A DNA stretch of 64,000 nucleotides, from contig NZ_JAMTCQ010000011.1 of NCBI RefSeq assembly GCF_024171895.1, forward strand, positions 186,001 through 250,000, in the 5' to 3' direction. The DNA comes from Prauserella halophila. Its GTDB lineage: Bacteria; Actinomycetota; Actinomycetes; Mycobacteriales; Pseudonocardiaceae. This document shows positions 14,546-22,318 of the stretch, one piece after another. Position 1 is the stretch's first letter; every line of letters begins with the position of its first letter. The notes under the pieces are model-generated. The model was not told where the DNA came from. It saw nothing but the letters and a program-made list of their open reading frames with translations, and made no database searches. The translations under genes were made by a program, and so were the position numbers.

Positions 14546-15957
14546 GCCGACGGTCGGTCCGGTTCCGCCTCGCCGTCGTCGGATGCGACGTCCCGCTCGG
14601 ATCCCTCGTACCAGGTGCCTGCCACGAGGTCGACGGCGCTGCGCTGGGGATCCGGCGCGGCGTGGTCGTAGACCTTGCGCGTGGTGTCGATGCTGCTGTG
14701 CCCGACGTCGCCCTGCACGTGGGCGAGATCTGCACCGGCTTCGACCGCGGTGGTGACGTAGAAGTGCCGCAGTGCGTGCGGATGCATGGCGTCGGCGACC
14801 TCGGCCAGCTCCGGACCCGCCGACACGGCGACCCGGCGCAGCAGCTGCCAGATCGCCTGCCGCTGGAACCGCCGCCCCGTGCGGGTGCACAGCAACGGCC
14901 GGTCGTCGGCGGTGCCGGTGTGCTCCCGTTGCAGCGCCGTCTCGCGGGACGCCGACGTCCCCCTCGAAGCTGCGGCGTCCCGCACGCGCAGCCGGTATTC
15001 GGTCAGTGCGGCGTCGGCGGGTTCGCTCAGGTACACGATGCGCGTCTTGCCGCCCTTGCCGTGCACCCGCAGCGCCCGGCGCCCGCGCGTGACGTGCAGA
15101 TCGGACTCGTCGAGCCCGCACAGTTCACTCACCCGCAGCCCCAGGGTGAACAGCGCGACGATCGCGGCCGCGCGGGCGGTGTCGACGGCGCCCGCTCCCC
15201 TGCGCGGCGCCGCGGCCGCGGTGTGCAGGGCGCGTACCTGCCTGCCGGTCAACGTGACGGTGGCCGAGGTGCTCGTTGCCGCCGTGGTCAGGCCGAGTCG
15301 CCGTCTGCTCAGCGCCGCGGGATTCCCCGTGACGAGGCCGGCCTCGGCGAAGGAGGCGTACAGCGTCTTGACGGTCGCGAGCAGACGGTCGCGAGTGGAC
15401 GGTGCCGCGCCGGCGGTGGCCACGGCCTCGAGCCACGCCTTCACGTGGCCGCTCGTGACCTGCACCGGATCCAGCTGTCGGGAGGCACACCACCGGAACC
15501 AGTGCACCGCACGCAATCGGCCGCGCGGTGCCGGGGGCGGACGCCGGACCGGACCGTCGGCACCGTGCGGCGTCAACTGCAGGGCCGCCGCATAGGCAGC
15601 CACCGCAGCGCGCCAGTCATGTCCCGGCGAGCCGTTCCCCGGCGCCGTGAAGTGCGGGAGCTCGGAATCCCGGGGTGCGGTGTCCGGTGTGGACACCGTC
15701 GGCGATGGCGTGTCGACGCCGGTCCGTGTGGTGGTCTCAGTGGTGCCGGTCTCGGTGGTCCGGACCCATTGCTCGACGTCGGCGCTCGTGACGGGCAGCC
15801 CCAGGCCCTCGGCGTAGGTCCGGCGGGTCTGCACGTTGCCGTACCCGGTGAGCCAGTCCGCGATCGCCGCGAGCAACGCTGCCGGATCGGACGTCCCGGG
15901 CCACGGATCGGTCCCGGCCCACACCGACTGCGTGAGGGGAACCGGATGCTCGCTCAT
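14542..15957 (-). CDS. Tyrosine recombinase (XerC/D-like integrase)
   Basis: 471 residues. The catalytic set is complete: R275 (LRVSEL), K304 (HGKGGKTR), H394-A-L-R397, H420 (GHSSIDTT) and nucleophile Y430. A core-binding domain occupies about 145-220 (VHWFRWCASRQLDP ... VKTLYASFAEAGLVTGNP). In front of it is an unusual N-terminal segment: a piece resembling a second core-binding start (WLTGYGNVQTRRTYAEGL) and a Thr/Ser/Pro-rich linker (about 66-110). A second low-complexity insert (about 328-350) interrupts the catalytic domain. It is not next to a tRNA gene. Either a domesticated integrase or the recombinase of a small mobile element. Confidence 0.93.
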   Translation of the reverse strand: MSEHPVPLTQSVWAGTDPWPGTSDPAALLAAIADWLTGYGNVQTRRTYAEGLGLPVTSADVEQWVRTTETGTTETTTRTGVDTPSPTVSTPDTAPRDSELPHFTAPGNGSPGHDWRAAVAAYAAALQLTPHGADGPVRRPPPAPRGRLRAVHWFRWCASRQLDPVQVTSGHVKAWLEAVATAGAAPSTRDRLLATVKTLYASFAEAGLVTGNPAALSRRRLGLTTAATSTSATVTLTGRQVRALHTAAAAPRRGAGAVDTARAAAIVALFTLGLRVSELCGLDESDLHVTRGRRALRVHGKGGKTRIVYLSEPADAALTEYRLRVRDAAASRGTSASRETALQREHTGTADDRPLLCTRTGRRFQRQAIWQLLRRVAVSAGPELAEVADAMHPHALRHFYVTTAVEAGADLAHVQGDVGHSSIDTTRKVYDHAAPDPQRSAVDLVAGTWYEGSERDVASDDGEAEPDRPSA

Positions 15958-16022
15958 CGGGATCGACCGTAGCGCATGGCGGGCCGGACGGCGGTTCCCT
16001 GGCCACCGTCTCCACCGGGGAG

Positions 16023-16919
16023 ATGCCGCGGACGCGGCGCGGGTGGACCGTCGCGGCTGCGGTCGGCGATGCTGTGGACGTGGAGTACGTGTCCAGAGTG
16101 CCTCGGCCGCCGCTGGACGGGCTGATCGACGACCTCTATTACCTGGAGGGCGCGCCGCCGTACGCCCGGCTGACGCTGCCGCCCGCGCCGTCGGCGCTGC
16201 TCGTCCTCAACCTCGGGGACCACCTGCGCATCCGCGCCGGTGCCGACATCGATACGGCCGAGTATGCCGACGGCTGCGTGGTCACCATGCCCACCCGCGC
16301 GTGGGCGTTCGGCTACCCACTTCGGACCCGCACCGTCGGCGTGCATTTCAAGCCGTGGGGGACGGCGCCGTTCCTGCCGATGCCCGCGGCCGAGCTGCGG
16401 GACCGGCCGGTGGCGGTGGAGCAGGTGTGGGGTCGGCCCGCCGTTGCTGAACTACAGGAGCGGCTGGCCACGGCTCGCGGGCCGCACGAGATGCTGACAC
16501 TCCTCGAGGAAGAGCTCATGCGACGGCTGTGCGAGACCGTCGGCCTGGGGCTGGTCCGCCACACGGGCAATGCCGTCGCGGCGACCGGCGGGACGGTGGC
16601 GATCCGTGACCTGACAGCGGCGGCCGGTGTCAGCAGCACTCATCTGGCACAGCGGTTCAAGGAGCTCGTCGGCGTCACGCCGAAGCGGCTGGCTCGCACC
16701 TACCGCTTCTTCTCCACCGCGTTCCCGATCGACCCCGCCGAACCGATCGACTGGGGAGAACTCGCCGCCGGCGCAGGCTATTTCGACCAGGCCCACTTCG
16801 GCCACGAGTTCCGGGCGTTCACCGGGCTCACTCCTACCCGGTATCTGGAAGCCCGGCGGCAGTTCCTGCGTGACCATCCCGGTCACGCACTGGACGGTTG
16901 GCCGCTGCCCGCCGATTGA
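16023..16919 (+). CDS. AraC family transcriptional regulator
   Basis: Up to 298 residues; the start is uncertain, since GGGGAG abuts ATG 16023 and GTG 16080 (VEYVSRVPRPP) is also possible. The C-terminal ~100 residues hold both AraC helix-turn-helix units: VAIRDLTAAAGVSSTHLAQRFKELVGVTPKRLART and WGELAAGAGYFDQAHFGHEFRAFTGLTPTRYLEARRQF. The N-terminal part (LPPAPSALLVLNLGDHLRI, GVHFKPWGTAPFLPMPAAEL) is the cupin-like sensing domain of this subgroup. It lies 73 bases before a RibD-type reductase gene, its probable target. Confidence 0.9.
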   Translation: MPRTRRGWTVAAAVGDAVDVEYVSRVPRPPLDGLIDDLYYLEGAPPYARLTLPPAPSALLVLNLGDHLRIRAGADIDTAEYADGCVVTMPTRAWAFGYPLRTRTVGVHFKPWGTAPFLPMPAAELRDRPVAVEQVWGRPAVAELQERLATARGPHEMLTLLEEELMRRLCETVGLGLVRHTGNAVAATGGTVAIRDLTAAAGVSSTHLAQRFKELVGVTPKRLARTYRFFSTAFPIDPAEPIDWGELAAGAGYFDQAHFGHEFRAFTGLTPTRYLEARRQFLRDHPGHALDGWPLPAD

Positions 16920-16992
16920 TTTCGTACAAGCGCGGTACCTCCCGACACACCTAGTTTCGGGGCCGTCCCGAGACAGCGGAAAGGAGAGCCCC

Positions 16993-17574
16993 GTGGGCAA
17001 GGTGGTCATGTACAACGTGGTGTCGGTGGACGGCTTCGTCGCGGACGAGAACGACCGGCCGGGACCGCTGTTCGACTGGTACTTCAACGGTGACGTCCCG
17101 CTGGACGAGGGCGGAGAACTCACGGTGTCGCGGACGTCCCACGAGTACATCCGGTCGTACTGGGACGAGATCGGAGCGTCGATCTTCGGCCGCCACGTCT
17201 TCGACATGACCGGTGGCTGGGGCGGAGAGTCTCCGGGCGGGGTGGACCACGCGGTCGTCGTGACGCACCGGCCCGCACCCGAGGGGTGGGATCGCGAGGC
17301 GCCGTTCCACTTCGTCGACGGCATCGAGGCGGCCGTGACCACGGCGCAGCACCTTGCGGGTGACCGCACGGTCAACATCGCCGCGGGCGACGTGGGTGGC
17401 CAGGTGCTTGCCGCGGGCCTGGTCGACGAGGTGCGCATGGACGTCGCACCCGTCGTGCTCGGGTCCGGCAAGCGCTACTTCGGGTCGGTCGAGGCCCAGC
17501 ACCTGCTCGAGGATCCCGACGTGGTGATCCAGGGGAACCGGGTGCTTCACCTGCGGTACCGGGTGCGCCGTTGA
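16993..17574 (+). CDS. Dihydrofolate reductase / RibD C-terminal domain family protein
   Basis: 193 residues from GTG 16993, with AAAGGAGAG upstream. The N-terminal MYNVVSVDGFVADENDRPG, the GRHVFDMTGGW strand-loop and late VDEVRMDVAPVVLGSGKRYFG are the hallmarks of the RibD/DHFR-like fold that binds NADPH. Members of this stand-alone group are small reductases of unknown substrate. Probably regulated by the AraC protein just upstream. Confidence 0.88.
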   Translation: MGKVVMYNVVSVDGFVADENDRPGPLFDWYFNGDVPLDEGGELTVSRTSHEYIRSYWDEIGASIFGRHVFDMTGGWGGESPGGVDHAVVVTHRPAPEGWDREAPFHFVDGIEAAVTTAQHLAGDRTVNIAAGDVGGQVLAAGLVDEVRMDVAPVVLGSGKRYFGSVEAQHLLEDPDVVIQGNRVLHLRYRVRR

Positions 17575-17612
17575 CCGATCCGGGCGACGCGAACACGTCC
17601 ACTGCGGACGCA

Positions 17613-17651
17613 GAAGGCCGGTTCCCACGGGTGACGTGGAAACCGGCCTTC
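17613..17651. terminator. Bidirectional terminator hairpin
   Basis: A 16-base stem with one mismatch (17613-17628 with 17636-17651, loop 7) sits between convergent genes, after the RibD-like stop and just past the SPFH gene's end. GAAGGCC...GGCCTTC gives a short T run on each side. Confidence 0.8.
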
Positions 17652-17668
17652 GTGCGAGTCGCCTGTGC

Positions 17669-19042
17669 CTACTGCTGGCGCGGCGGCGGTCCACCCGCCT
17701 GCGGACCCTGCTGCGGCGGCTGCTGCCCCGGGTTTCCGCCGGACGGTCCCGCGGGCGGCTGCTGCTGCGGAGCCTGCTGCGGCGGCGGGGTCGGCGCGGC
17801 AGGCTGGGCCGGGGGCACCGGAGGAAGTTCCGGCGCCTCGTCCTTCTCAGCGGCTTCCGGCTGAGCGGGCGACGAAGCGCCGCCGCCGAGTGCCTGCAGC
17901 GCCGCGGGCGGCGGGGTGGGCGCCTGCTGAGTGCCGTGCAGCGGGCCGACCTCCTGGCGCGCGACCTTCTCGGCCTCGCGCACGGCCTCGGCGACACTCG
18001 GGTCCGACTTGGTGTCGAACCAGGACGCGACCTCCTCGTCCTCCAGCGGCGGCATCTCCGTGTCGTCATCCTTGGGCGGCTCGTACCGGAACACGCCGTC
18101 CTCGCCCGGAGCGCCGAGCTTGCGGGCAAAGCCTTCGAGGGCCTGGCCGTACTCGCTCGGGATCATCCAGACCTTGTTCGCGTCGCCCTGCGCCATCTGC
18201 GGCAACGTCTGCAGGTACTGGTAGGCCAGCACCTCCGGCGTCGGCTTGCCCGCCTTGATGGCCGCGAAGACCTTCTCGATGGCTTTCGCCTGGCCCTGTG
18301 CCTGCAGGTACCGGGCGGCACGTTCACCCTGGGCCCGCAGGATCCGCGACTGCCGCTCCGCTTCCGCGGACAGGATCGAAGCCTGCTTGGAACCCTCGGC
18401 CGCGAGGATCTGGCTCTGCTTCTGGCCCTCGGCCGTCTTGATGGCCGACTCGCGCTCGCCCTCGGCGGTCAGCACCATGGCGCGCTTCTCCCGGTCCGCG
18501 CGCATCTGCTTTTCCATCGAGTCCTGAATGGATGGCGGCGGATCGATGGCCTTCAGCTCGACGCGCGCCACGCGGATGCCCCAGCGGCCGGTCGCCTCGT
18601 CGAGGACGCCGCGGAGTTGCTGGTTGGTCTGATCACGCGAGGTCAGCGCGTCCTCGAGGCTCATGCCGCCGACGAGGTTGCGCAGCGTCGTCGTGGTCAA
18701 CTGCTCGACACCGACGATGTAGTTGGAGATCTCGTACACCGCGGCGCGGGAGTCGGTGACCTGGAAGTACACGACCGTGTCGATCGAGACCGTCAGGTTG
18801 TCCTGCGTGATGACCGGCTGCGGTGGGAACGAGACGACCTGCTCCCGGAGATCGACCTTCGCGCGCACCTTGTCCAGAAACGGCACGAGGAAGTTCAAAC
18901 CGGGGCCGGCCACCATCCGGAACCGCCCGAGCCGCTCGATGACGGCCGATTGTGATTGCGGCACCACCATCAGCGCCTTCGCGACCACGACGATCACGAG
19001 CAACGCGATGACGGCGACAACAATCAGTCCTGTTGGCTCCAC
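17669..19042 (-). CDS. SPFH/band 7 membrane-scaffold protein (QmcA-like)
   Basis: 457 residues from GTG 19042, which has GGGGAGA upstream; the GTG at 19060 lacks one. One N-terminal membrane helix (LIVVAVIALLVIVVVAKAL) precedes an SPFH domain (VVPQSQSAVIERLGRF through VARVELKAIDPPPSIQDSMEKQM, about 28-185) and a helical AEGERES/AEGQKQS/AEGSKQA repeat coiled coil. The last ~90 residues are Pro/Gln/Gly-rich, long for the family. Such proteins form oligomeric membrane domains and pair with NfeD proteins, encoded just upstream here. Confidence 0.92.
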   Translation of the reverse strand: MEPTGLIVVAVIALLVIVVVAKALMVVPQSQSAVIERLGRFRMVAGPGLNFLVPFLDKVRAKVDLREQVVSFPPQPVITQDNLTVSIDTVVYFQVTDSRAAVYEISNYIVGVEQLTTTTLRNLVGGMSLEDALTSRDQTNQQLRGVLDEATGRWGIRVARVELKAIDPPPSIQDSMEKQMRADREKRAMVLTAEGERESAIKTAEGQKQSQILAAEGSKQASILSAEAERQSRILRAQGERAARYLQAQGQAKAIEKVFAAIKAGKPTPEVLAYQYLQTLPQMAQGDANKVWMIPSEYGQALEGFARKLGAPGEDGVFRYEPPKDDDTEMPPLEDEEVASWFDTKSDPSVAEAVREAEKVARQEVGPLHGTQQAPTPPPAALQALGGGASSPAQPEAAEKDEAPELPPVPPAQPAAPTPPPQQAPQQQPPAGPSGGNPGQQPPQQGPQAGGPPPRQQ

Positions 19043-19187
19043 CTGGTTTCTCCCCTTCACGGTGCGGACCGGGTTGCGGGGTGCACGCGCGGCGCGTGCG
19101 CCGTCCCGATCGGCGGCTGTTCGATTTTGCGGACCGGCGCCGGGTCGGTCCGTACTTCCAGGTGCTGCGCCGGACGCGGCCCCTGTG

Positions 19188-19619
19188 TCAGATCGCGGCG
19201 GACACGATGGCCGTCGCCCCTTGGATCTCCACGACGGTCACGTGCGCGCCCGCCTCGATGACGTCGCCTTCGGTCAGGGCTTTTGCGGACCAGGGCTCCC
19301 CGGCCAGCTTCACCTGGCCGCCGTGCGCGTCCACGTCGGACATCGCGACCGCTTGACTTCCCACCAGCGCTTCGGCGTTCGTCTTGATGCCGGGACCGGA
19401 CAGGAAGCGGCGTTTCAGGGCGGGACGGACCAGCCCCAGCATGCCCGTCGAGGCGATCGCGAACACCGCGACGTCGACGTAGATGTTGCCGGTGATCGCG
19501 TCGGCCCCGGCCGCGGCGAGCGCCCCGACGCCGAGCATGAGCAGGACGAAGTCGCCCGACAGCACCTCGGCCACGATCAGGACGATGCCGATGATGAGCC
19601 AGATGAGCGCCGCTGTCAT
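19188..19619 (-). CDS. NfeD-like membrane protein
   Basis: 143 residues from ATG 19619 with GGGAG upstream. Two or three membrane helices (LIWLIIGIVLIVAEVLSGDFVLLMLGVGALAAAGAD, VDVAVFAIASTGMLGLV) are followed by a small OB-fold (ALVGSQAVAMSDVDAHGGQVKLAGEPWSAKAL...VVEIQGATAIV), the NfeD C-terminal domain. It lies 145 bases upstream of the SPFH gene on the same strand, the standard partner arrangement in membrane quality control. Confidence 0.92.
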   Translation of the reverse strand: MTAALIWLIIGIVLIVAEVLSGDFVLLMLGVGALAAAGADAITGNIYVDVAVFAIASTGMLGLVRPALKRRFLSGPGIKTNAEALVGSQAVAMSDVDAHGGQVKLAGEPWSAKALTEGDVIEAGAHVTVVEIQGATAIVSAAI

Positions 19620-19780
19620 GGGCTCATGCTCCCAGATCCGTATCGGTGAGATGAACCGGATCACAGTACGTGATCGAGGTGTGACCTCATCCGGCTCGAC
19701 TGCGACCTCGCCGCCTCACTTCTGCGGCGGGTGTGGTGCGGCAGGAGTGAGACGGGCACTGCGGAATCGGAGGGTCCCCC

Positions 19781-20593
19781 TCAGCCGTCGGGCTCGGTGA
19801 CGAAGTCGATGAGCCGTTCGACCGCCCCGATGAGTGGCGTTTCGACGTCGCGGAAACTGCCGACCGCGGCAAGCACCCGCTGCCAGCCCTCATAGGTCTC
19901 GCCCCAGCCGAGCGCATCGCAGACGCCACGCTTCCATTCGACCCCTTTCGGAATCCGGGGCCAGGCCTCGATCCCGAGGACATCGGGTTTGACCGCTTCC
20001 CAGATGTCGACGTACGGATGGCCGGTGATCATGACCTGCGGGTCGGTGATCCCCTCGACGATCCGGGACTCCTTGCTGCCGGGAATCAGATGGTCGACCA
20101 GCACACCGAGCCTGCGGCCCCGGCCGGTGCCGAACTCGGCGATCGCATCGGACAGCACGTCGACACCGTCGAGCGGTTCGACGACCACGCCCTCGACCCG
20201 CAGATCGTGACCCCAGATGCGCTCGACCAGCTCGGCGTCGTGCTTGCCTTCGACCCAGATGCGCGAGTCGCGCGCCACCCGGGCGCGCAGACCGTCGACG
20301 TGCACGGATCCGGACGCCGACTGCGTACGCTGCGGCGTCGCGGGCTGCGGGGTCCGCGTGGGCACGAGCGTCACGGGCTTGCCCTCGAGCAGGAACGCAG
20401 CGGGACCGAGGGGGAAGACCCGGTGGTTGCCGTCCCGACCCTCCAGGACCACGTTGCCGTGCTCGAGACGGACGAGCGCGCCGCAGAATCCGCTGGCCGG
20501 ATCTTCGACGACGAGGCCCGGCTCCGCGGGCACGTCGGGGACCTTGCGCTTGCGGGAACCGGACATGATGTCGCCGTAGGAATGGGAACGCAC
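19781..20593 (-). CDS. DUF3097 family protein
   Basis: 270 residues. The order VPDVPAEPGLVVEDPASGFCGALV, VVLEGRDGNHRVFPLGPAAFLLEGKPVTLV and IWVEGKHDAELVERIWG is diagnostic of DUF3097, an actinobacterial family. The VEGKHDAELVE element with a later LGVLVDHLIPGSKES resembles a TOPRIM fold (acidic residues binding metal in primases, RNase M5 and OLD proteins), which would suggest nucleic-acid processing; that link is inference. GTG 20593 is kept because it includes the conserved N-terminal YGxDI motif. Confidence 0.88.
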   Translation of the reverse strand: MRSHSYGDIMSGSRKRKVPDVPAEPGLVVEDPASGFCGALVRLEHGNVVLEGRDGNHRVFPLGPAAFLLEGKPVTLVPTRTPQPATPQRTQSASGSVHVDGLRARVARDSRIWVEGKHDAELVERIWGHDLRVEGVVVEPLDGVDVLSDAIAEFGTGRGRRLGVLVDHLIPGSKESRIVEGITDPQVMITGHPYVDIWEAVKPDVLGIEAWPRIPKGVEWKRGVCDALGWGETYEGWQRVLAAVGSFRDVETPLIGAVERLIDFVTEPDG

Positions 20594-20718
20594 GAACGGG
20601 AAACCTAGCGGCTCGGCCGCCGGAATCCGGGGAGCGCCACGCCCTCCCCGCTTCCGGAAGCGGCGCTCCGTTCCGGAACCGGCTCCGCATCGACGGGCCG
20701 CGGTCGGGGCGGGTCGGC

Positions 20719-20820
20719 TGAGAACAGTGGACCGGTCAGAACAGCGGCCAGGTCAGAACAGCGGCCAGGTCAGAACGGTGGCCGTTTCAGAACGGTGGCC
20801 GTTTCAGAACAGTGGCCAGG
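20719..20820. repeat. Six 17-bp tandem repeats spanning a stop codon
   Basis: Six consecutive 17-base units of the form TCAGAACRGYGGCCRKK: 20719 (degenerate), 20736, 20753, 20770, 20787 and 20804. Units 20736 and 20753 are identical to each other, as are 20770 and 20787. The last unit is the final codons and stop of the SCO1664-family gene (complement: W-P-L-F-stop), so the array is a serial duplication of that gene's 3' end. Confidence 0.92.
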
Positions 20821-21628
20821 GAATCGCGCGCCAGGCGCCGCTGGGGACCGGGAACGTGCCGGCCTCGACCAGGCCGTCGACCCGCGTGGTGAGCGCCGTG
20901 ACTTCCTCGCGCGTCAGGTGCTGCGACAGCGAGGCGCCCAGGTCGCGGTCGAGTGCCCAGCGGAGTTTGCGCAGCTTGTCGAGCACGTCGTCGCCGAGCG
21001 GTTCGCCCGCCCAGCCCCACAGCACGGTACGCAGCTTCGGGTCGGTGTGGAGGCAGATGCCGTGGTCGATGCCGTAAATCCGCCCGTCGGGTCCCGGCAG
21101 GATGTGGCCACCCTTGCGGTCGGTGTTGTTCACGACGATGTCGAGGATCGCCAGTTCGCGCAGTTCGGGGTCGTCGGCGTGCGCGACGACGAGTGGCTGC
21201 CCCTCCTGGTCCTCGGCCCGGAGGACGACGCGCCAGTCGTCGGGCAACTCCTCGGGGGCGACGACGTCGACCAGTTCGCGTTCGGTGACGTCGATCCAGA
21301 GCTGCACCATGCCTTCGCCGAACGGGCCGTCGCGCAACACGGTCGGCGACACCCGGCCGATCTCGGCGGCCTCGGCGATCAGTGCGGTGGCGACCTCCCG
21401 GCCTGCCAGCGTGCCGTCGGGGAAGTCCCAGAGGGGCCGTTCACCCGACACCGGCTTGTACACCACATCGGCGACGGCACCGTCGAGTTCCACGGTGCCG
21501 AACACGGTCAGGTTCGACGCGTCGACGATCCGGCCCCGGACTTCGAGGTCCCCGCGTGTGATCAGCTCGGCGACGGCCGGGTCCGCCGGGTCGACGGGCC
21601 GGCCGGGCTCACTGTGCGCCTCTGCCAC
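20804..21628 (-). CDS. SCO1664 family protein (PI3/4-kinase-like fold)
   Basis: 274 residues. The segments VFGTVELDGAVADVVYKPVSGERPLWDFPDGTLAGREVATALI, LDIVVNNTDRKGGHILPGPDGRIYGIDHGICLH and KLRTVLWGWAGEPL are the signature of this actinobacterial family. The Lys-containing strand, D-x-x-x-x-N and IDHG resemble the catalytic parts of PI3/PI4-kinase-like proteins. It lies 6 bases downstream of the DUF3090 gene, with which it is conserved in mycobacteria near the mycothiol ligase gene. Its final codons form the last unit of a 17-bp tandem repeat. Confidence 0.9.
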   Translation of the reverse strand: MAEAHSEPGRPVDPADPAVAELITRGDLEVRGRIVDASNLTVFGTVELDGAVADVVYKPVSGERPLWDFPDGTLAGREVATALIAEAAEIGRVSPTVLRDGPFGEGMVQLWIDVTERELVDVVAPEELPDDWRVVLRAEDQEGQPLVVAHADDPELRELAILDIVVNNTDRKGGHILPGPDGRIYGIDHGICLHTDPKLRTVLWGWAGEPLGDDVLDKLRKLRWALDRDLGASLSQHLTREEVTALTTRVDGLVEAGTFPVPSGAWRAIPWPLF

Positions 21629-21634
21629 CTCGGC

Positions 21635-22213
21635 TCAGCTCTCGTCGGTGAGTTCCGAATCGCGCCGGTAGCCGTTCTGCCGCGGGCAGATGTGGCCGGC
21701 GGGGTCGAGCGGCTCACTGCAGAGCGGACACGGTTTCCGGCCCGCGCTGACGACCCGGTCGGCGCGGGCCGCGAACGCGCGTGCCGCGGGCGGGCTCAGG
21801 AACACCCGCACGGCGTCCGGGCCTTCCTCGGTGTCGTCGAGCACGACGGTCTCGTCGACTTCGCCCTCGGTCACGGCGAGCAGCTCGACCACGACGGCCT
21901 GACTCTCGGCGTCCCAGCCCAGGCCCATCGTGCCGACCTGGAATTCCTCCTCGACCGGCACGTTGAGTGGTTCGTTGTCGAGCAGTTCGTCCGGGGCCTC
22001 CTCCGGCACCTCGGCGTCGAATCTGCTGGCGATCTCCTCGAGCAGCGAGCTCAGACGTTCGGCGAGCACGGATACCTGCTGCTTCTCGATGGTCACGCTG
22101 ATCGTGCGCGTGTCCTCGGAGGCTTGCAGGTAGAAGGTGCGATCGCCGGGTTCCCCGACGGTTCCTGCGACGAACCGGTCGGGCTGGCGGAAGACGTGGA
22201 TGACACGAGCCAT
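21635..22213 (-). CDS. DUF3090 family protein
   Basis: 192 residues from ATG 22213. It opens with the family motif RVIHVFRQPDRFVAGTVGEPGDRTFYLQA and ends with a zinc-knuckle-like CPLCSEPLDPAGHICPRQNG (three cysteines, one histidine). It forms a two-gene unit with the SCO1664-family gene. Function is not established; family members cluster with a histidine phosphatase that in this window is 19 kb away (at 40.4-41.1 kb). Confidence 0.9.
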   Translation of the reverse strand: MARVIHVFRQPDRFVAGTVGEPGDRTFYLQASEDTRTISVTIEKQQVSVLAERLSSLLEEIASRFDAEVPEEAPDELLDNEPLNVPVEEEFQVGTMGLGWDAESQAVVVELLAVTEGEVDETVVLDDTEEGPDAVRVFLSPPAARAFAARADRVVSAGRKPCPLCSEPLDPAGHICPRQNGYRRDSELTDES

Positions 22214-22318
22214 GGCACCCCCGACCTTAAGCCAACTTCCACACCGGGTCTCGCCCGGGGGCGGATCATCGCACGATCCTGCCCCGACTGCGCCGGTCGT
22301 TGCCCTACAGTGGCGCTC

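Noticed and set aside
17636-18955. 439-codon plus-strand frame opposite the SPFH gene
   Set aside because: No domain resemblance, while the minus strand encodes a complete SPFH protein paired with NfeD.
20631-20669. GGAGCGCC/GGCGCTCC inverted repeat between DUF3097 and the tandem repeats
   Set aside because: Only 8-base arms with a 23-base loop in very GC-rich sequence; may be chance.
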